From positions 7,647,816 through 7,711,815 of the forward strand of contig OY294052.1 of NCBI GenBank assembly GCA_958510825.1: a stretch of 64,000 bases of DNA, written 5' to 3'. This DNA comes from Brachypterus glaber. Lineage: Eukaryota; Arthropoda; Insecta; Coleoptera; Kateretidae. A program made the position numbers and the translations under genes. Below, one piece after another: positions 12,234-23,493 of the stretch. Every line of letters begins with the position of its first letter. Positions within the stretch are counted from its first letter, which is position 1. A model generated the notes under the pieces. It searched no databases. It was given only the letters and a program-made list of their open reading frames with translations, and was not told where the DNA came from.

Positions 12234-13340
12234 GAGGGTGATCAGTTTCTGGCATGCCAAGATTTAACAGGTGATTCTACATCCAAAAATTTGAAATAAA
12301 AGTTCCTATAAAGGTCCGAAAATGAGCCCTGAGGGAGTTACGGCCCTTCGAAGGTGAACATATTGAATGGAGAACAAAAAAAGCACCAATAAAATTTTAA
12401 TGCTGCAGGGCGATTCTTTATTTAAAACTAAGCAAAAAAGTATTCTTCACCGAAACACCTACACGGAAAGAAATTAGTGGGCTCTGCGCTATACATTATA
12501 AGATATTTGGTAACAGTGGCAAATTATAGTGATTTAAGCTATAGATTATAAGGGACACAATAACTAATAATGTTAAAAATAAATTGGAAACGATTATATA
12601 TATTACAGACACGATTATATTTATTACAGGCACTATTATAAATTTACAGAAATTTTATTATATTATAAAAATTATTAGCACGGACAATAATTAAATCTAT
12701 TTAAGCTATAAATGCCATACTATTTGTTATATTTTATTATTCACTAAACAATTAAAGTATTTCATATAAATTTTTACACTGACTGCCATAATTGTAAGAG
12801 AAAGCCTTGTATTTATTAATAAGCGATTATAATTTGCTTGGTATGTGTGTTATAGCGCTCCTAGCTATAATTTTTTTTTTCCGTGTAAATTTAATATTAA
12901 AGGAGTAATAGCCTCTTAAAAAGTAACATGTTTGGTGGCATAAAAGGTTACTTCCTCTTAATTGCATTTTGGACTTTTTTTTTTGAAACCGATTGCTCCT
13001 ATAGTGTTACACTATATAAGAATCTATATTTTTGACAAAAAATCCAAAAAAAATACACATAAAAAAGTTTGGGGCAAAAAAATACACATTTTTTCCCTCT
13101 AAGCACGCCTCTGGATAAATTCAAAAAAATAAAATAATATAAACTTATTGCCCTTATTAATACTAGTATACACGCAAAAACGCATCGCCAGAGTTATTAA
13201 TTAAACACCTTATTTTTAGTACAATTTTAAACGGCCGTAGCTCCCTTAGGGCTCATTTCCGAACCAACCTTAATAGGATTTTTTTTTATATTTTGAAATA
13301 TAGAATTACCTCCTTAGTATAGAAAGGTACCTGATAAAGT
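12234..13340. mobile_element. TA-target DNA element, split by a younger MITE
   Basis: This copy of the 41627-42357 family begins GAGGGTGATC after TA and carries the shared terminal block around GGCATGCCAAGATTTAACAG. The inverted counterpart lies near 13240-13320. It is interrupted at 12462-12885 by a 424-bp MITE. Joining the two sides reproduces the uninterrupted sequence of the 41627 copy. The right terminus is degraded, so the end coordinate is approximate. Confidence 0.7.
12462..12885. mobile_element. 424-bp MITE with CACGGAAA ends and TA duplication
   Basis: The ends are CACGGAAAGAAATTA and, read inverted, CACGGAAAAAAAAAATTA, with imperfect homology over about 40 bases including GCGCTATA. 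TA occurs on both sides (12460-12461, 12886-12887). The uninterrupted paralogous site at about 42120-42135 has one TA. This proves the target duplication and the exact ends. TA use suggests the Tc1/mariner superfamily; there is no transposase. Confidence 0.88.
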
Positions 13341-14233
13341 TTTTTATTAAATGGTGAATCTCTATTTGACGATAAATTGATTTATTTTCCATTAAACTAT
13401 GAAACATTAAAATGACAAAAGTTCGCCAAACAAAGAATAAAAATAAACTGCTGCCAACAAAATATTACTTTTCCCTGTAGGTCTAGGTTCATTATAACAT
13501 TTAGAGAATGAAAAAATTAAAATGATTTAAAAAAATTACATGTTTTTCAAAATAAATTTTATTTTTTTTTATATAAAAAGGTCCTTTTTTTGTACAACAA
13601 AAAGAAATAAAAAAGGTGTTTTGACCCAATTTTATACCCTTACCACACCCCGATTTTTACCAAAAACAATCCCAGCCTAGGATTTGGATAAACAATCTAT
13701 GGTCCAAATTTAAAGTCTTTAACTCAAAGCGTTCTCAAGTTATCGTGGTCACAAATTTCCCGTCTGGTCTTAATTTGCACAAAAATTCAGTGTTTAAATC
13801 AGTATAAAAAATGTAAGCGGGTTTCTTTTTTCCCAAAACTAGAATATTTTTTTAAACTTTTAAAGCATTTTTTTCATATTCAGCCAAATTTTATTTACAA
13901 ATTTTACAGTAAATTCAGAGTTTATATGGAAATCCGCCTAAACAGAGTTTGTGTGCGGAATATATAATTTTTAATTAAAATAGTTAATTTATAATATGGA
14001 GCAATGTGTCGAAAGGGAGTGAAACACAGACAGAGAAATTGATTTATTTCAAATTTAAATTCAGCGACAGTACAATTTTATAACCATTTAAAAGTCTAAT
14101 GTGGAGGTTGCCGCTTTTATTTTTATGGACGTCAAAAGGAATAGTACTTTACTAAAATTGAATATACGGGTATTTTAGCATCCTTCCAAAAATCAGCTGT
14201 AGAAGTTAATTATATCACTGACGATGCAGTGTA

Positions 14234-15150
14234 GGGGTGACCGGGGCTAGTTCTCGCAGGGGTAAGTTGTCGAAGTGCTTATATCTTAAAAAGTAAAATA
14301 TTTTTCTGCGCCAAACCAAGATTAACCGCTGCGTTACAACAGTGCCATTTATCATTTGTTAACTTAAATGCAATAAATTAAAAGAACATCCAGATAAACC
14401 AAAAAATGTAAAAATTAAAGAGCCCAGTAATTTTTTTGTGGTAAATATTTTTTCTTATTGTTACTGATTAAAAGCATTAAGATGAGAGAATTTTATGTAT
14501 AATAATAGTTTAAGGTGTATATTATTTGTTGATATTGTCATTTAGGAGTGTTTATTCGTTAATTAGAAAGTACTTGATACATAACGTAAAATTGACCACT
14601 GGGGCTAGTTGTCGCATTTGGTTTGGGGCTAGTTGTCGCATGATCTGGAGATATGTTCATGGTATAACATTTCCTTTTTGGCATTTTTTTATTCAAAACT
14701 GTCTAAAAAAGTGAAACTTTGTCGAATAGCAAATAAATTCGTTTATTAAATTATATTAAATTAAAAATAAAATCCAAAAATTATTATTTAATTATAAAGT
14801 TGGAAATTTTGGCACAAAAGTAAAAAGTTAGATAACAATCAGCTTGTGGGGAGGCACATGTCTTATTAGTTATTTATAATTTTTTATAAATACATTTATA
14901 TTTCTTCAAAAAAATATAAAAAGTGCCGCGACAACGTGCCCCGTGATGGGGCACGTTGTCGCAATTTTCAAGACTTCACAAAAAAAAAACATAACTCTAA
15001 TACCCTATAAATTTTTTTATGTTTTTTCTTTAAATAATGTTACTGAAACATGCAGCTAAAATTACCATTCCGTCAATTAAAAAAAAATACAAAAATAAAG
15101 GAAAAATCTGACTTTGAATGAAAAGTGCGACAATTAGCCCCGGTCACCCC
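14234..15150. mobile_element. 917-bp TA-target element with GGGGTGACCGGGGCTA ends
   Basis: GGGGTGACCGGGGCTAG begins at 14234 after TA. The inverted counterpart ends at 15150 before TA. The subterminal motif GGGGCTAGTTGTCGCA recurs directly at about 14600 and 14627. A perfect 15-base stem around GGGGCACGTTGTCGC lies at 14927-14961. Such repeated internal motifs could be transposase-binding sites. No transposase frame is present. Confidence 0.8.
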
Positions 15151-16477
15151 TATTGAAGTTTTATACTTCATAAAACAGACTGAATTTGCTATAATAATTT
15201 CGTTTATAGTTTAGATTTTACGAGTTTAAAACATCGTATAGTTATTTAGTTCAATTAAATGTACGTGTTAATTTATCCCTTTTGCATACGATTTTATTGG
15301 CCGTAAACCAAAATGAGGCCAAGGTATTAATTTCAGAAAATAAACTGTTTATATCTTGAGAAGTTATTTCATCTAAGCTGCAATGTACTGTATTACAATT
15401 TATAATAGGGTCAGCTGTCTCGGGACCAGTTACATTACATTTAAATTAGGGACCGAAATAATCGTATTTTATCCAACTAATAAAGTATAGTTAATATGTG
15501 ACATTTCATATGGTAAAAGGCCTTAAAAGCATAGGATACACTTTTAATACAAATATATATTTTGCCTTTATAAAGTTGAGTAATTACCATTACTTCAAAA
15601 AATTGTCTGTAAAGTTCATTTTCTTAAATTGCGTTCTATTTTTCCATAGAATATTATATTAACACTAAATTGTTGTCTTTGTAAGAACGTCGCATAGTAT
15701 GATGCATTATGTATATTTTATGCAAATACATTTTACTTAAAATATACTTTAGCTTAATCTTGTTTATTGTCAATACGTCTCTGTACTCTAGAATAAGATT
15801 AATTTGCATTGTGGGAGTATGTTGGATTCTCCAATTTGTCATTGGAAGCGAATGACAATTAGGTGCTAAATGTGTGTTAAACTAGACATAGTGGTATGAA
15901 AATACGTCACTTCCAGCATCAATAATAAGACCACCGCAGAATTTTGTGGTACTTCTATAAGATAAAGTAACTGTCAACTATTTTTGATGATGATCAGAAT
16001 AAAGTTATACTATAAAATTAAAAACTTGCACAGACGCATTTTTATCAAAAGGTTTATCAGTTAATGTACTTCACCTTGCATGTCTAAATTTTCCAGATAA
16101 CAATTTACTTAATTCTTACTATTAAAGATCTAAATAATGTTAAATTGACTTTCTATTTTAGATCAATTTAAGAGTCAATTACTATAAATCTTTTTTGCCA
16201 TCGATAAAATGATCGCTAGGGAAAAGTTTAAAACTACCTATGAAATGTCATGTTTTAAATAAGAATGCGTGAGATCGGAGGACATTAGATATTTATTTAT
16301 TTTTTTATGAGGAATAAATGAGATAAATAATATCTTATTTTTCTGTTTTGGGCGTTTTTTAACCCGTGTATCAGAAGCTTGGTTTTCATTTTTGGTTTCA
16401 CCACTTTTAGACACGTTTTGTTTTCCCATTGAGGTTCAAAAATAATTGGTTGTCAATATATAAGCATAGTATGGTTC
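15151..16477. other. Spacer, no gene recognised
   Basis: AT-rich. A 63-codon lysine-rich open frame on the minus strand at 16238-16429 starts with an ATG but shows no domain and no splice donor. I did not call it a gene. Confidence 0.4.
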
Positions 16478-16604
16478 CATTGACCAAAAATGCATTAAAT
16501 CCCTTTTTTTTTCACTGAATTTCCATTCAAAATCCATCAATGGATGCACGGATTTTGAATGGAAATTCAGTGAAGAAAATGGGGTTTAATGGACTTGGTC
16601 AATG
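16478..16604. repeat. Hairpin element with 23-base perfect inner arms
   Basis: CACTGAATTTCCATTCAAAA at about 16514 has an exact inverted partner ending near 16573. Outside these, CATTGACCAA and TTGGTCAATG form matching ends. The whole is a compact foldback element. Confidence 0.6.
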
Positions 16605-17170
16605 AAATTTTCAGTTTTTCGCAAGGGAATATTAATGAATGACCACAACGAAAGATAAGAGGTTATCCTGCAGATTATGAGAAGTTGTGACAAGTTGCCA
16701 CAGCTTCTGGCCACTGGCAACCCTAATAACAATATCCATTATTAATCTATCCAGCTATATTCTCTAACTCTTGATTCTCATTGTAATTAGTTCGGATGAT
16801 CCTAAGCTCCGGACGTACTTGTGTTATTGATTATCCCGCGGCCCCGAGTGTAATGTATCAAACCTATCTATCTGCAATATTACTAATGTCTATAAATTCA
16901 CGTTATGTTAAGTGAAGCGTATCTCATACACTGTCAAAAATGCAACGAATAAAACTTTAGGTTCTCGTAAGTAAATGACAAGAAGAGAAAATGGAAGATG
17001 ATTAAAGACAGCAGAATGATGATAATATTCTCATAAGCAAAAACTATGCATTTTGTGTATCGTTTAGTGACATATTAACTTCTTAAAAACTATCTATTGA
17101 CTTTAGTTAATGCATAATACATGTTTGGGATAAATCCCAGAAAAAATATAAGGGCATAAGGATAAAATAA

Positions 17171-17361
17171 TATAGTCCGTCTTTTGAACGTCATAGAAGA
17201 GAGCAGGTACAGCTGCTATTTGCTAGGACCGAGCGGTATACCAGAAGGCTAAATCGACCTAGAGATACAGAACAGTAAAAAAATTGGCTGTTTTTCTGCC
17301 AGCTCCAAGAATAGAACCCAAGTCTCTAGCTTGACAGCTCACCGCTGTATCGCGGAGCGCC
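17171..17361 (-). mobile_element. Possible tRNA-derived SINE or tRNA-like pseudogene
   Basis: On the minus strand the sequence begins GGCGCTCCGCGATACAGCGG, resembling a tRNA 5-prime half with an A box. GGGTTCTATTCTTGG follows at 17305-17320 and approximates a B box. About 110 bases of unrelated sequence come after. The B box departs from GGTTCGA, so a functional tRNA gene is unlikely. Confidence 0.45.
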
Positions 17362-17373
17362 ATCTTTCCTTCC

Positions 17374-17504
17374 TCATTCTAGACATTTAATGCCAAAAGC
17401 TGCAATTTCTTTAGAACTGCCACTGTGATGACTATTTTTTTTGCTTAAAGTTCTAGATAAGCTTTCTTCGAACAGACTTTTTAATAGTTCTTGATCATCT
17501 AGCA
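17374..17504 (-). CDS. Possible terminal exon of an unidentified host gene
   Basis: On the minus strand a pyrimidine-rich acceptor ending in ATTCAG lies just upstream of 17504. The frame that follows runs 43 codons to a TGA at 17374-17376. It encodes a hydrophilic tail with an LDDQELLKSLFEESL stretch that could be an amphipathic helix, then a serine/histidine-rich run. The composition is more protein-like than other small frames here. It ends 12 bases from a SINE-like repeat. No upstream exon was found, and I do not recognise the protein. It may be chance. Confidence 0.28.
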
Positions 17505-17601
17505 CTGAATGAAAAGAGGTTTGCAAACTTAGTACACAAATATTAACTTTATTTTTAAAAATTGAATTTTTGACTGTGTAATTTAGAATAAAACGGTACA
17601 T

Positions 17602-19419
17602 GGATTGCTATTATTTTCACACACGGTCTGCGTTTAACGCTAAGATTAAATTCTTTCAAACATAACCAATAAATAAAACAATTTATTTTCAGTCACGTAT
17701 AAACAGTTATATAAAACATACCTCGGTGAAAATAAATATATCTGTCTACCTTGTCACAGGTGTTAAAATGGCGATGCATTTTTAATGTAAACTCATCCAG
17801 TTCGTTTACCTTTTCCATACTCTTCCCAAGAAGTAAATCAATTAATCAGCTGAAGAGTGTTTTTTTTAACCAAGATAATAAAAGCAACTAAGAATCAAAA
17901 AATCCTTCTGAAGAACACTTATGCAGATCCACAACCTTCTTCCTTCTTCTTCTTTATTTGAGCCGTTTTTCCGATGAGATAATTAGCCAAATCCACAAGC
18001 TTATCATTCTCCTTTGTATTTTATATATCTTCAGTTATCCTCTATAAAAAATATGCAGAAGCATGCTTATTGTAAGCTTTTCATTACTTTTTGTAACTCA
18101 TCTCAGGTATTTAAATAGTAATAATATTATAAAAAAATCTGTCAGCTTTAGCTTGTATAGAAGGCAAATTTCCGAGTTAAAATTCCACATTTTTTTATAA
18201 ATTACTTTTAAAATATTTAAGATGAAGAGTATACTACGGCATTATCTACATCATACCATTTGTTTATACATCAGATGTTTCATGTTGATTGATACTTTGA
18301 AGCTGTCCGAATGATATCCACTTTTGTGTAATTTTGTATTTGATCTTTAGGACTTGTGTACAACGTTTGCTTTAATGAAATTTTTAATGGAGTTTTCTGT
18401 AACAAATAATAGCATAAAAACCTTTTAGCCTTTTATGTACGTCATACGTCGCGACGTAATGTTTTTACCACATGTGGTTACCACTTGTTTTTCCGTTTAT
18501 GTTTTTAGTCTACTTATATGAAGGTCATAATACAAAGTAATTTTAAAAGTTTTCCTTCTAAATGCATCACATGGCGCAAGGAGATTTCTGTCAATAACAT
18601 ATGTGATAAAAAATTAATATTTAAATATTGTTTGAAGTTTTTTTAATTAATTAATTACTTAAAGTAAGGAAAAAGTACATTGGTACATTGAGATTAATAA
18701 AAATGGTCAGTTGAGTTTAGTTTATACTTAATAACGAGGTAAAGTTTACTAGAGTGCTCTGCGGAGAAATATATTCTTTATTGGTATAAAGTAAACTCTG
18801 CTGTATTTAAAAAGGAATATTAATGGATAGGATCATGTAACATGGCTACTGTTTCTACCGCATTATTTTATAAAAAGGTGTCCCTATCTTTTTTGAAAGA
18901 GAATATTAATTTTTCTGCAAATCCACCTAATCACTTAGTTAAATAATTAATTAATTGTGTACTCATGAAAGTAATTAGCCTTGTTTGTAGAAATATATTT
19001 CTTGTGTCTGTTAAAAACCGTTGGGAGCATAGCAAATCAAAATGTATTAAAAAATATGAAAAAAAAAACAGAATAAACAACTGATAAATGCTTGTTTTGC
19101 ACATCATTTTTGTAAAAAATCATACGTTTTTAATTAATCCTGCTTTAATAAATTGAATGTGTACAAAATACAAAACGTCCTGACTTAAAAAGTATTTAAA
19201 ATTTCCTAAACCAAGCCAAAAAGCAAGGTTTTTTTTTCTTATATTAGTACATAACGAATTAATTATTCTTCAAACAGTTTACCACTGTGTAGGTAGGTTA
19301 TCCACAACGAATTCGAATAATTTATTCGTTATACCAAGACACGTAGTGAAAGAATAATTAGGTTAATCGGTTTGCGCGCTAATTAACCACGGTGCTATCG
19401 TGTTTTTCTAGTTCGATAT
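17602..19419. other. Spacer before the LTR retrotransposon
   Basis: AT-rich sequence with one 14-base palindrome, TACGTCGCGACGTA, near 18447. No supported gene or repeat boundary is seen. Confidence 0.4.
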
Positions 19420-21632
19420 TGTAACCCTTGCCTTGGTGTTAAAAAAATTGTAACCTACAATTTATAAAATATCCAAGGAGAAAGGCTGCATACCACGGAG
19501 CTATTAAAGTTTTTGGAGAGCGTGGGTCGCGGGTGGAGTTCCTTATAATTTTTGATTATAACTAGTCGTTATATTTGTGGGCGCCAGTCTAAAATAGACA
19601 AGTGAGGGGGCATAAGCTTTATATCAAAACAAAACACAGCTGAAAAATAGATTGACAAATAATGCACAAAAAGTTAATTAATTATTAGTTTTATTAACAA
19701 TAGTGAGACAAAAAAAAAATAAATATTGATTGATAACAAAATGTTACAATAGCTTTTATCCGTAGGATCGTGCCGCACAAATGTGAACTTTCTCTGAAAT
19801 AAATAGCATTTCCAGGTTTTTTGGTATGCACCCCAAAGTAAACTATTTAATGATATTCACTCCAGAGCAAGTAAATTAGCAAATGTTTTCCTTTAATGGA
19901 AATTTGGATCCTACAGATAAATTTTAAGAATCTATTTAACCTTTAATAATGAGTACTCATGTTAAGGCCGGCCGATAATAAGTATAACTTATTCATAAAA
20001 TTAATCTTAGACATACATTAAACATTTTAAAGATACATTAGTCGATATCAATTTACAATTACAAAATAATCCGGTGATGATACAGCTCCATGAAGGGAGA
20101 CAACATTTGGTTTTTCGCTTGGAATCTCAAACGGAACAATACAAATATGCTTGATAAATACCTTAAAAATCCATAGAGTCACCTTGGCAGTTAACTAGAA
20201 GGAAATGTGTCCCACCTTGGACATATGACGATTTCCAACTATTGGAACCCCAAGAATCCACTAACCAGAACGAATAACTGGAGTGGTACATTCAGAGAAC
20301 CAACAATACAGGATACCAAGCTTCATCTCTACTAATTAGGTGCTTCTCAGAAATCGTATCAAACAAACGACCAAGAAATCGATCGAAATTCGAACCGGCG
20401 TGCGACCCAGCGTGCGACTCAGCGTGCGTCTCAGCGTGCGACTCAGCGAGCGTCTCAGCTTGCGACTCAGCGTGCGACTCAGCGTGCGACCCTATAATTG
20501 GAAAAGAAGGAAACCCTTTTAATTCCAAATATACTTAAAAATAAAGTAAAAACAATTAAGAATAGATGGATAACTTACGGTTTTATTCGCCAAACCGGTG
20601 GCTTCCAATTTCGTTTCTTGTAGAAAGGTTTTTTATTCCTACATAAAAAATATAACCGTTAAAATCGATCATGACACAAAAATAACGATTTGCTTACCTA
20701 GGAGTGTTTTATCTATCCATTTTGTACTTAAATTATAGAATACGCTTAAACCAAGCATTAACATTCATTTAATTAAGTGAAATACACCAATTAAAAAGTT
20801 TTTAGACACTTTCTACTTATTGCGACTTGCTGCCTCGCCCATTTTAACAAGAAGGACGCTATGAAGATAGCTTCGATCTGTCAAAAACAAATCTTAAAAA
20901 CTTAATTTTATTTGTTTTGAAAATTAATTGTTTTTAGTTAAAAGGTTCATTAAACTGGCTTAAGAATTATTATAATTAACTTTGATTGTTTAAATTTCAA
21001 TAATTATCAAAAATATGATTTCCTGGCATGAAGTTAGCAACTTATCAAATTAAAAAAAAAACAATTTTACTGAAGCAAAATTAGCTAATACTATTTTAAT
21101 ACGTTTTACAATACATTTTAAAGCAATTTTAAATGCTCTAAATAAAACTAAGCCCGAAATATCTTAAAATAATCTTTTTACAAAATATTACAAAATCTGC
21201 ATACTAGCGACATCTATGCGCCAAATCCTGCACACCACTTGCGACAGAAGCCTGAAGCTATATATTTGGTTTGTAGACCAAATATTTTTGACGTGTGAGG
21301 TTAGGTTTAATTTTGAAAACTAAATATTGAAGTTTATTTAGTTTTTCTTTATAATTAATGTATATTTATGGAAATCCAAGCCTAGAATAAGAATTGACAG
21401 TGCTCCTAGTGATCCTACGATTGTGGCATGTTTAGAAATTCTGCTTTCGGAGAATACCATCCTAAACATGGGCCCCCATAAACATAATATGAGACAAAAT
21501 ACTTAAAAATGATACCTATGACGTTCTAGGAAATAACAAACAGGTAAATTAAACAAGTTTAATTGTATGGGGCTACCATTACAATATAAAATGTTATAAT
21601 TTTAGTAAACCGAGCTAAAAGCAAAGGTTACA
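19420..21632 (-). repeat. 3-prime LTR
   Basis: This is 2213 bp and aligns end to end with 26334-28546 at a constant offset of 6914. I noticed no mismatch when reading, which implies a recent insertion. Because the element lies on the minus strand, this left copy is its 3-prime LTR. The short open frames inside are repeated in both LTRs and are not genes. Confidence 0.93.
20398..20492. repeat. 12-bp minisatellite inside the 3-prime LTR
   Basis: About eight units of GCGTGCGACTCA with point variants (CCCA, GTCTCA, GAGCG) occur in tandem. The same array is in the other LTR at 27312-27406. Reading through it gives the His-Ala-Glu-Ser repeat of an antisense-style open frame, which I treat as a repeat artefact. 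Confidence 0.8.
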
Positions 21633-21641
21633 CACCCCCCT
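21633..21641 (-). other. Polypurine tract next to the 3-prime LTR
   Basis: On the minus strand AGGGGGGTG directly precedes the LTR start TGTAACC. This is the expected place and composition for the plus-strand primer of reverse transcription. Confidence 0.65.
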
Positions 21642-21963
21642 AACTTACGGAAAAATATTTTTACTTTAGTAAAAATATTTTTTACTGTCTCAACACGTAC
21701 GGCACGTACTCAAGGTATATACCTTATTAACGTTATATGACTAGACTTAACAAAAAACTACTTAGCTACTAAAAAAGACTAGCCTAGGTTTTTATGAACG
21801 ATCCCTGCTAAAATCGTTATTGCCATTCAAGATGTAATTACATACATTGAACGCAAGGGGACAAAACAAACCGGTACTCATCTGAAGTTCGGGGTTAGCC
21901 AGGACATACAGAAAAAATACCTAACTTCTAAAAAATCACGGAGAGCAGGTTGGGGAATTAACA

Positions 21964-22167
21964 TTATGTTAAAATTGTTCTATCTACGGATATAATGTGC
22001 ACCCTGGTGCTTCTGTCAACTGCCTGTTCCTTAACCCTATCGCGGGTTCTAACCATGGCTATCGCCTGTTGGTGAACTAAACAATTAGTACTGACACAAC
22101 TGAGCTTTAGCGTCAGAAAGCACACTAAAATTCCACAATGGAACATTTTTTTCATCAAATGGTCCAT
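21964..22167 (-). CDS. Small unassigned frame between integrase and 3-prime LTR
   Basis: A 67-residue frame beginning with ATG, with a hydrophobic stretch at about residues 8-24 like a signal peptide or membrane anchor, then a basic polar tail. Its position, after integrase and before the LTR, is where some gypsy-type elements carry a third reading frame. It is far too short for a full envelope-type protein and has no feature that proves such an origin. Chance is a real alternative. Confidence 0.25.
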   Translation of the reverse strand: MDHLMKKMFHCGILVCFLTLKLSCVSTNCLVHQQAIAMVRTRDRVKEQAVDRSTRVHIISVDRTILT

Positions 22168-22538
22168 CCAAGTTTAAACGTCACAATCGGGAATTTTAAA
22201 AACCTAATTACAATGCTGATCTGATGTATGTACCTAACCTGAAAAAAACGATAACCTAACATGATACCCAAATATCAAAACTAACAGTACATATCACTCA
22301 GACCAACACCATATTCCAAAATCAAGTGATACCACAGTATCAACAGTACATAAAGTACGTCACAATCGGTAATTGTCAGAGATACCTTCAAATAACGCCT
22401 GCGCCAAACACAGATATTCCCGTACGCAGAACTCTATGCCAGCTTATGATTGGAATAAAACCACGCTAATATTCATACACCTCTTTCAGAAAACCCGTCG
22501 GTTTTTGAAACCCATTCGCTACATTCAACACATACTAC

Positions 22539-23266
22539 CTATGCTTCAGTTTCATTCAAATCATCGACATCATCCAAAGTATCCCCATATGGCTTAAGAT
22601 CCTTGACATGCCAGTCACCGAGATCTTTACCATCTAAATCAGTTAATTGATAGACCAATCCACCCTTGGTCTTCTTAACCAAACACAACACATATCTAGG
22701 TGCCAATTTTGCAGAAAAACGTTTTCCCGCATCACTTAATACCTTATTCTTTTTCCAAACTTTATCACCAACATGATAAACGTCCGCAGGGCGTTTTCTT
22801 AAATTATAACTCTTAGCATTCTTAAGATAAGCTTTCCTAAGATGTTCCCTAACTACTTTATATATCTCCGGCAGTTTAGAAATATTTTCCGCATAGTCCT
22901 TTATGTCAAAATTGTTCACATTTACATCCTCTACTTCATTAATATCTTTGTAGAAATCACCACTGATCGGTACATGCCTTCCAAAATTTAAAAATGTTGG
23001 GGCATATCCAGTTGCTTCATGCACAGCTGTGCGTATAGCATAACCAATATGGTGTATTTCCTCATCCCAAGTGGTATGATTATTATCAGTGATGTATGAT
23101 CTCATTGCCGCTCCTACTACTTTATTTATTCGCTCTACTGCATTATGCTGAGCATGAAATTTTGCATTATAATGACATTTTACTTTGTATTTCTTTAAAA
23201 GTACTTCGAACTCTTTACTGATAAATTGAGACCCATTATCACTAATAATTATTTGAGGCACACCAA
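22539..23266 (-). pseudogene. Integrase C-terminal part (truncated pol)
   Basis: The reading frame gives about 240 residues. It opens with the integrase core segment holding SDNGSQF, the second catalytic Asp, and the later VERIN segment with the catalytic Glu, 34 residues on. A basic C-terminal SH3-like region with GDKVWKK follows. The N-terminal zinc finger and the first catalytic Asp are missing. A stop codon lies just upstream, inside the inverted LTR fragment at 23267-23493, so it is not joined to the protease frame. The family role is strand transfer of element cDNA into the genome; this copy cannot be catalytic alone because the Asp-Asp-Glu triad is incomplete. Confidence 0.85.
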
Positions 23267-23493
23267 ATACCAAAAAACCTGGAAATGCTATTTATTTCAG
23301 AGAAAGTTCACATTTGTGCGGCACGATCCTACGGATAAAAGCTATTGTAACATTTTGTTATCAATCAATATTTATTTTTTTTTGTCTCACTATTGTTAAT
23401 AAAACTAATAATTAATTAACTTTTTGTGCATTATTTGTCAATCTATTTTTCAGCTGTGTTTTGTTTTGATATAAAGCTTATGCCCCCTCACTT
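23267..23493 (+). repeat. Inverted internal LTR fragment replacing RT and RNase H
   Basis: This 227-bp stretch is the reverse complement of LTR positions 19600-19827, differing by one base in a poly-A run. It joins protease-side sequence on the right and integrase-side sequence on the left. The region that should encode reverse transcriptase, RNase H and the front of integrase is absent. The terminal residues of the protease frame, HKLYIKTKHS, are encoded by this patch. Confidence 0.9.

Noticed and set aside
16238..16429. Lysine-rich 63-codon frame with ATG
   Set aside because: Low complexity, no splice donor, no recognisable domain.
20292..20528. Open frame with His-Ala-Glu-Ser repeats (also at 27206-27442)
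   Set aside because: It is produced by the 12-bp minisatellite inside the LTRs and is present identically in both LTRs; there is no domain and no expression signal of its own.
21964..22167. Envelope-type gene in the LTR element
   Set aside because: Only 67 codons with one hydrophobic stretch; nothing specific to an envelope protein is visible.
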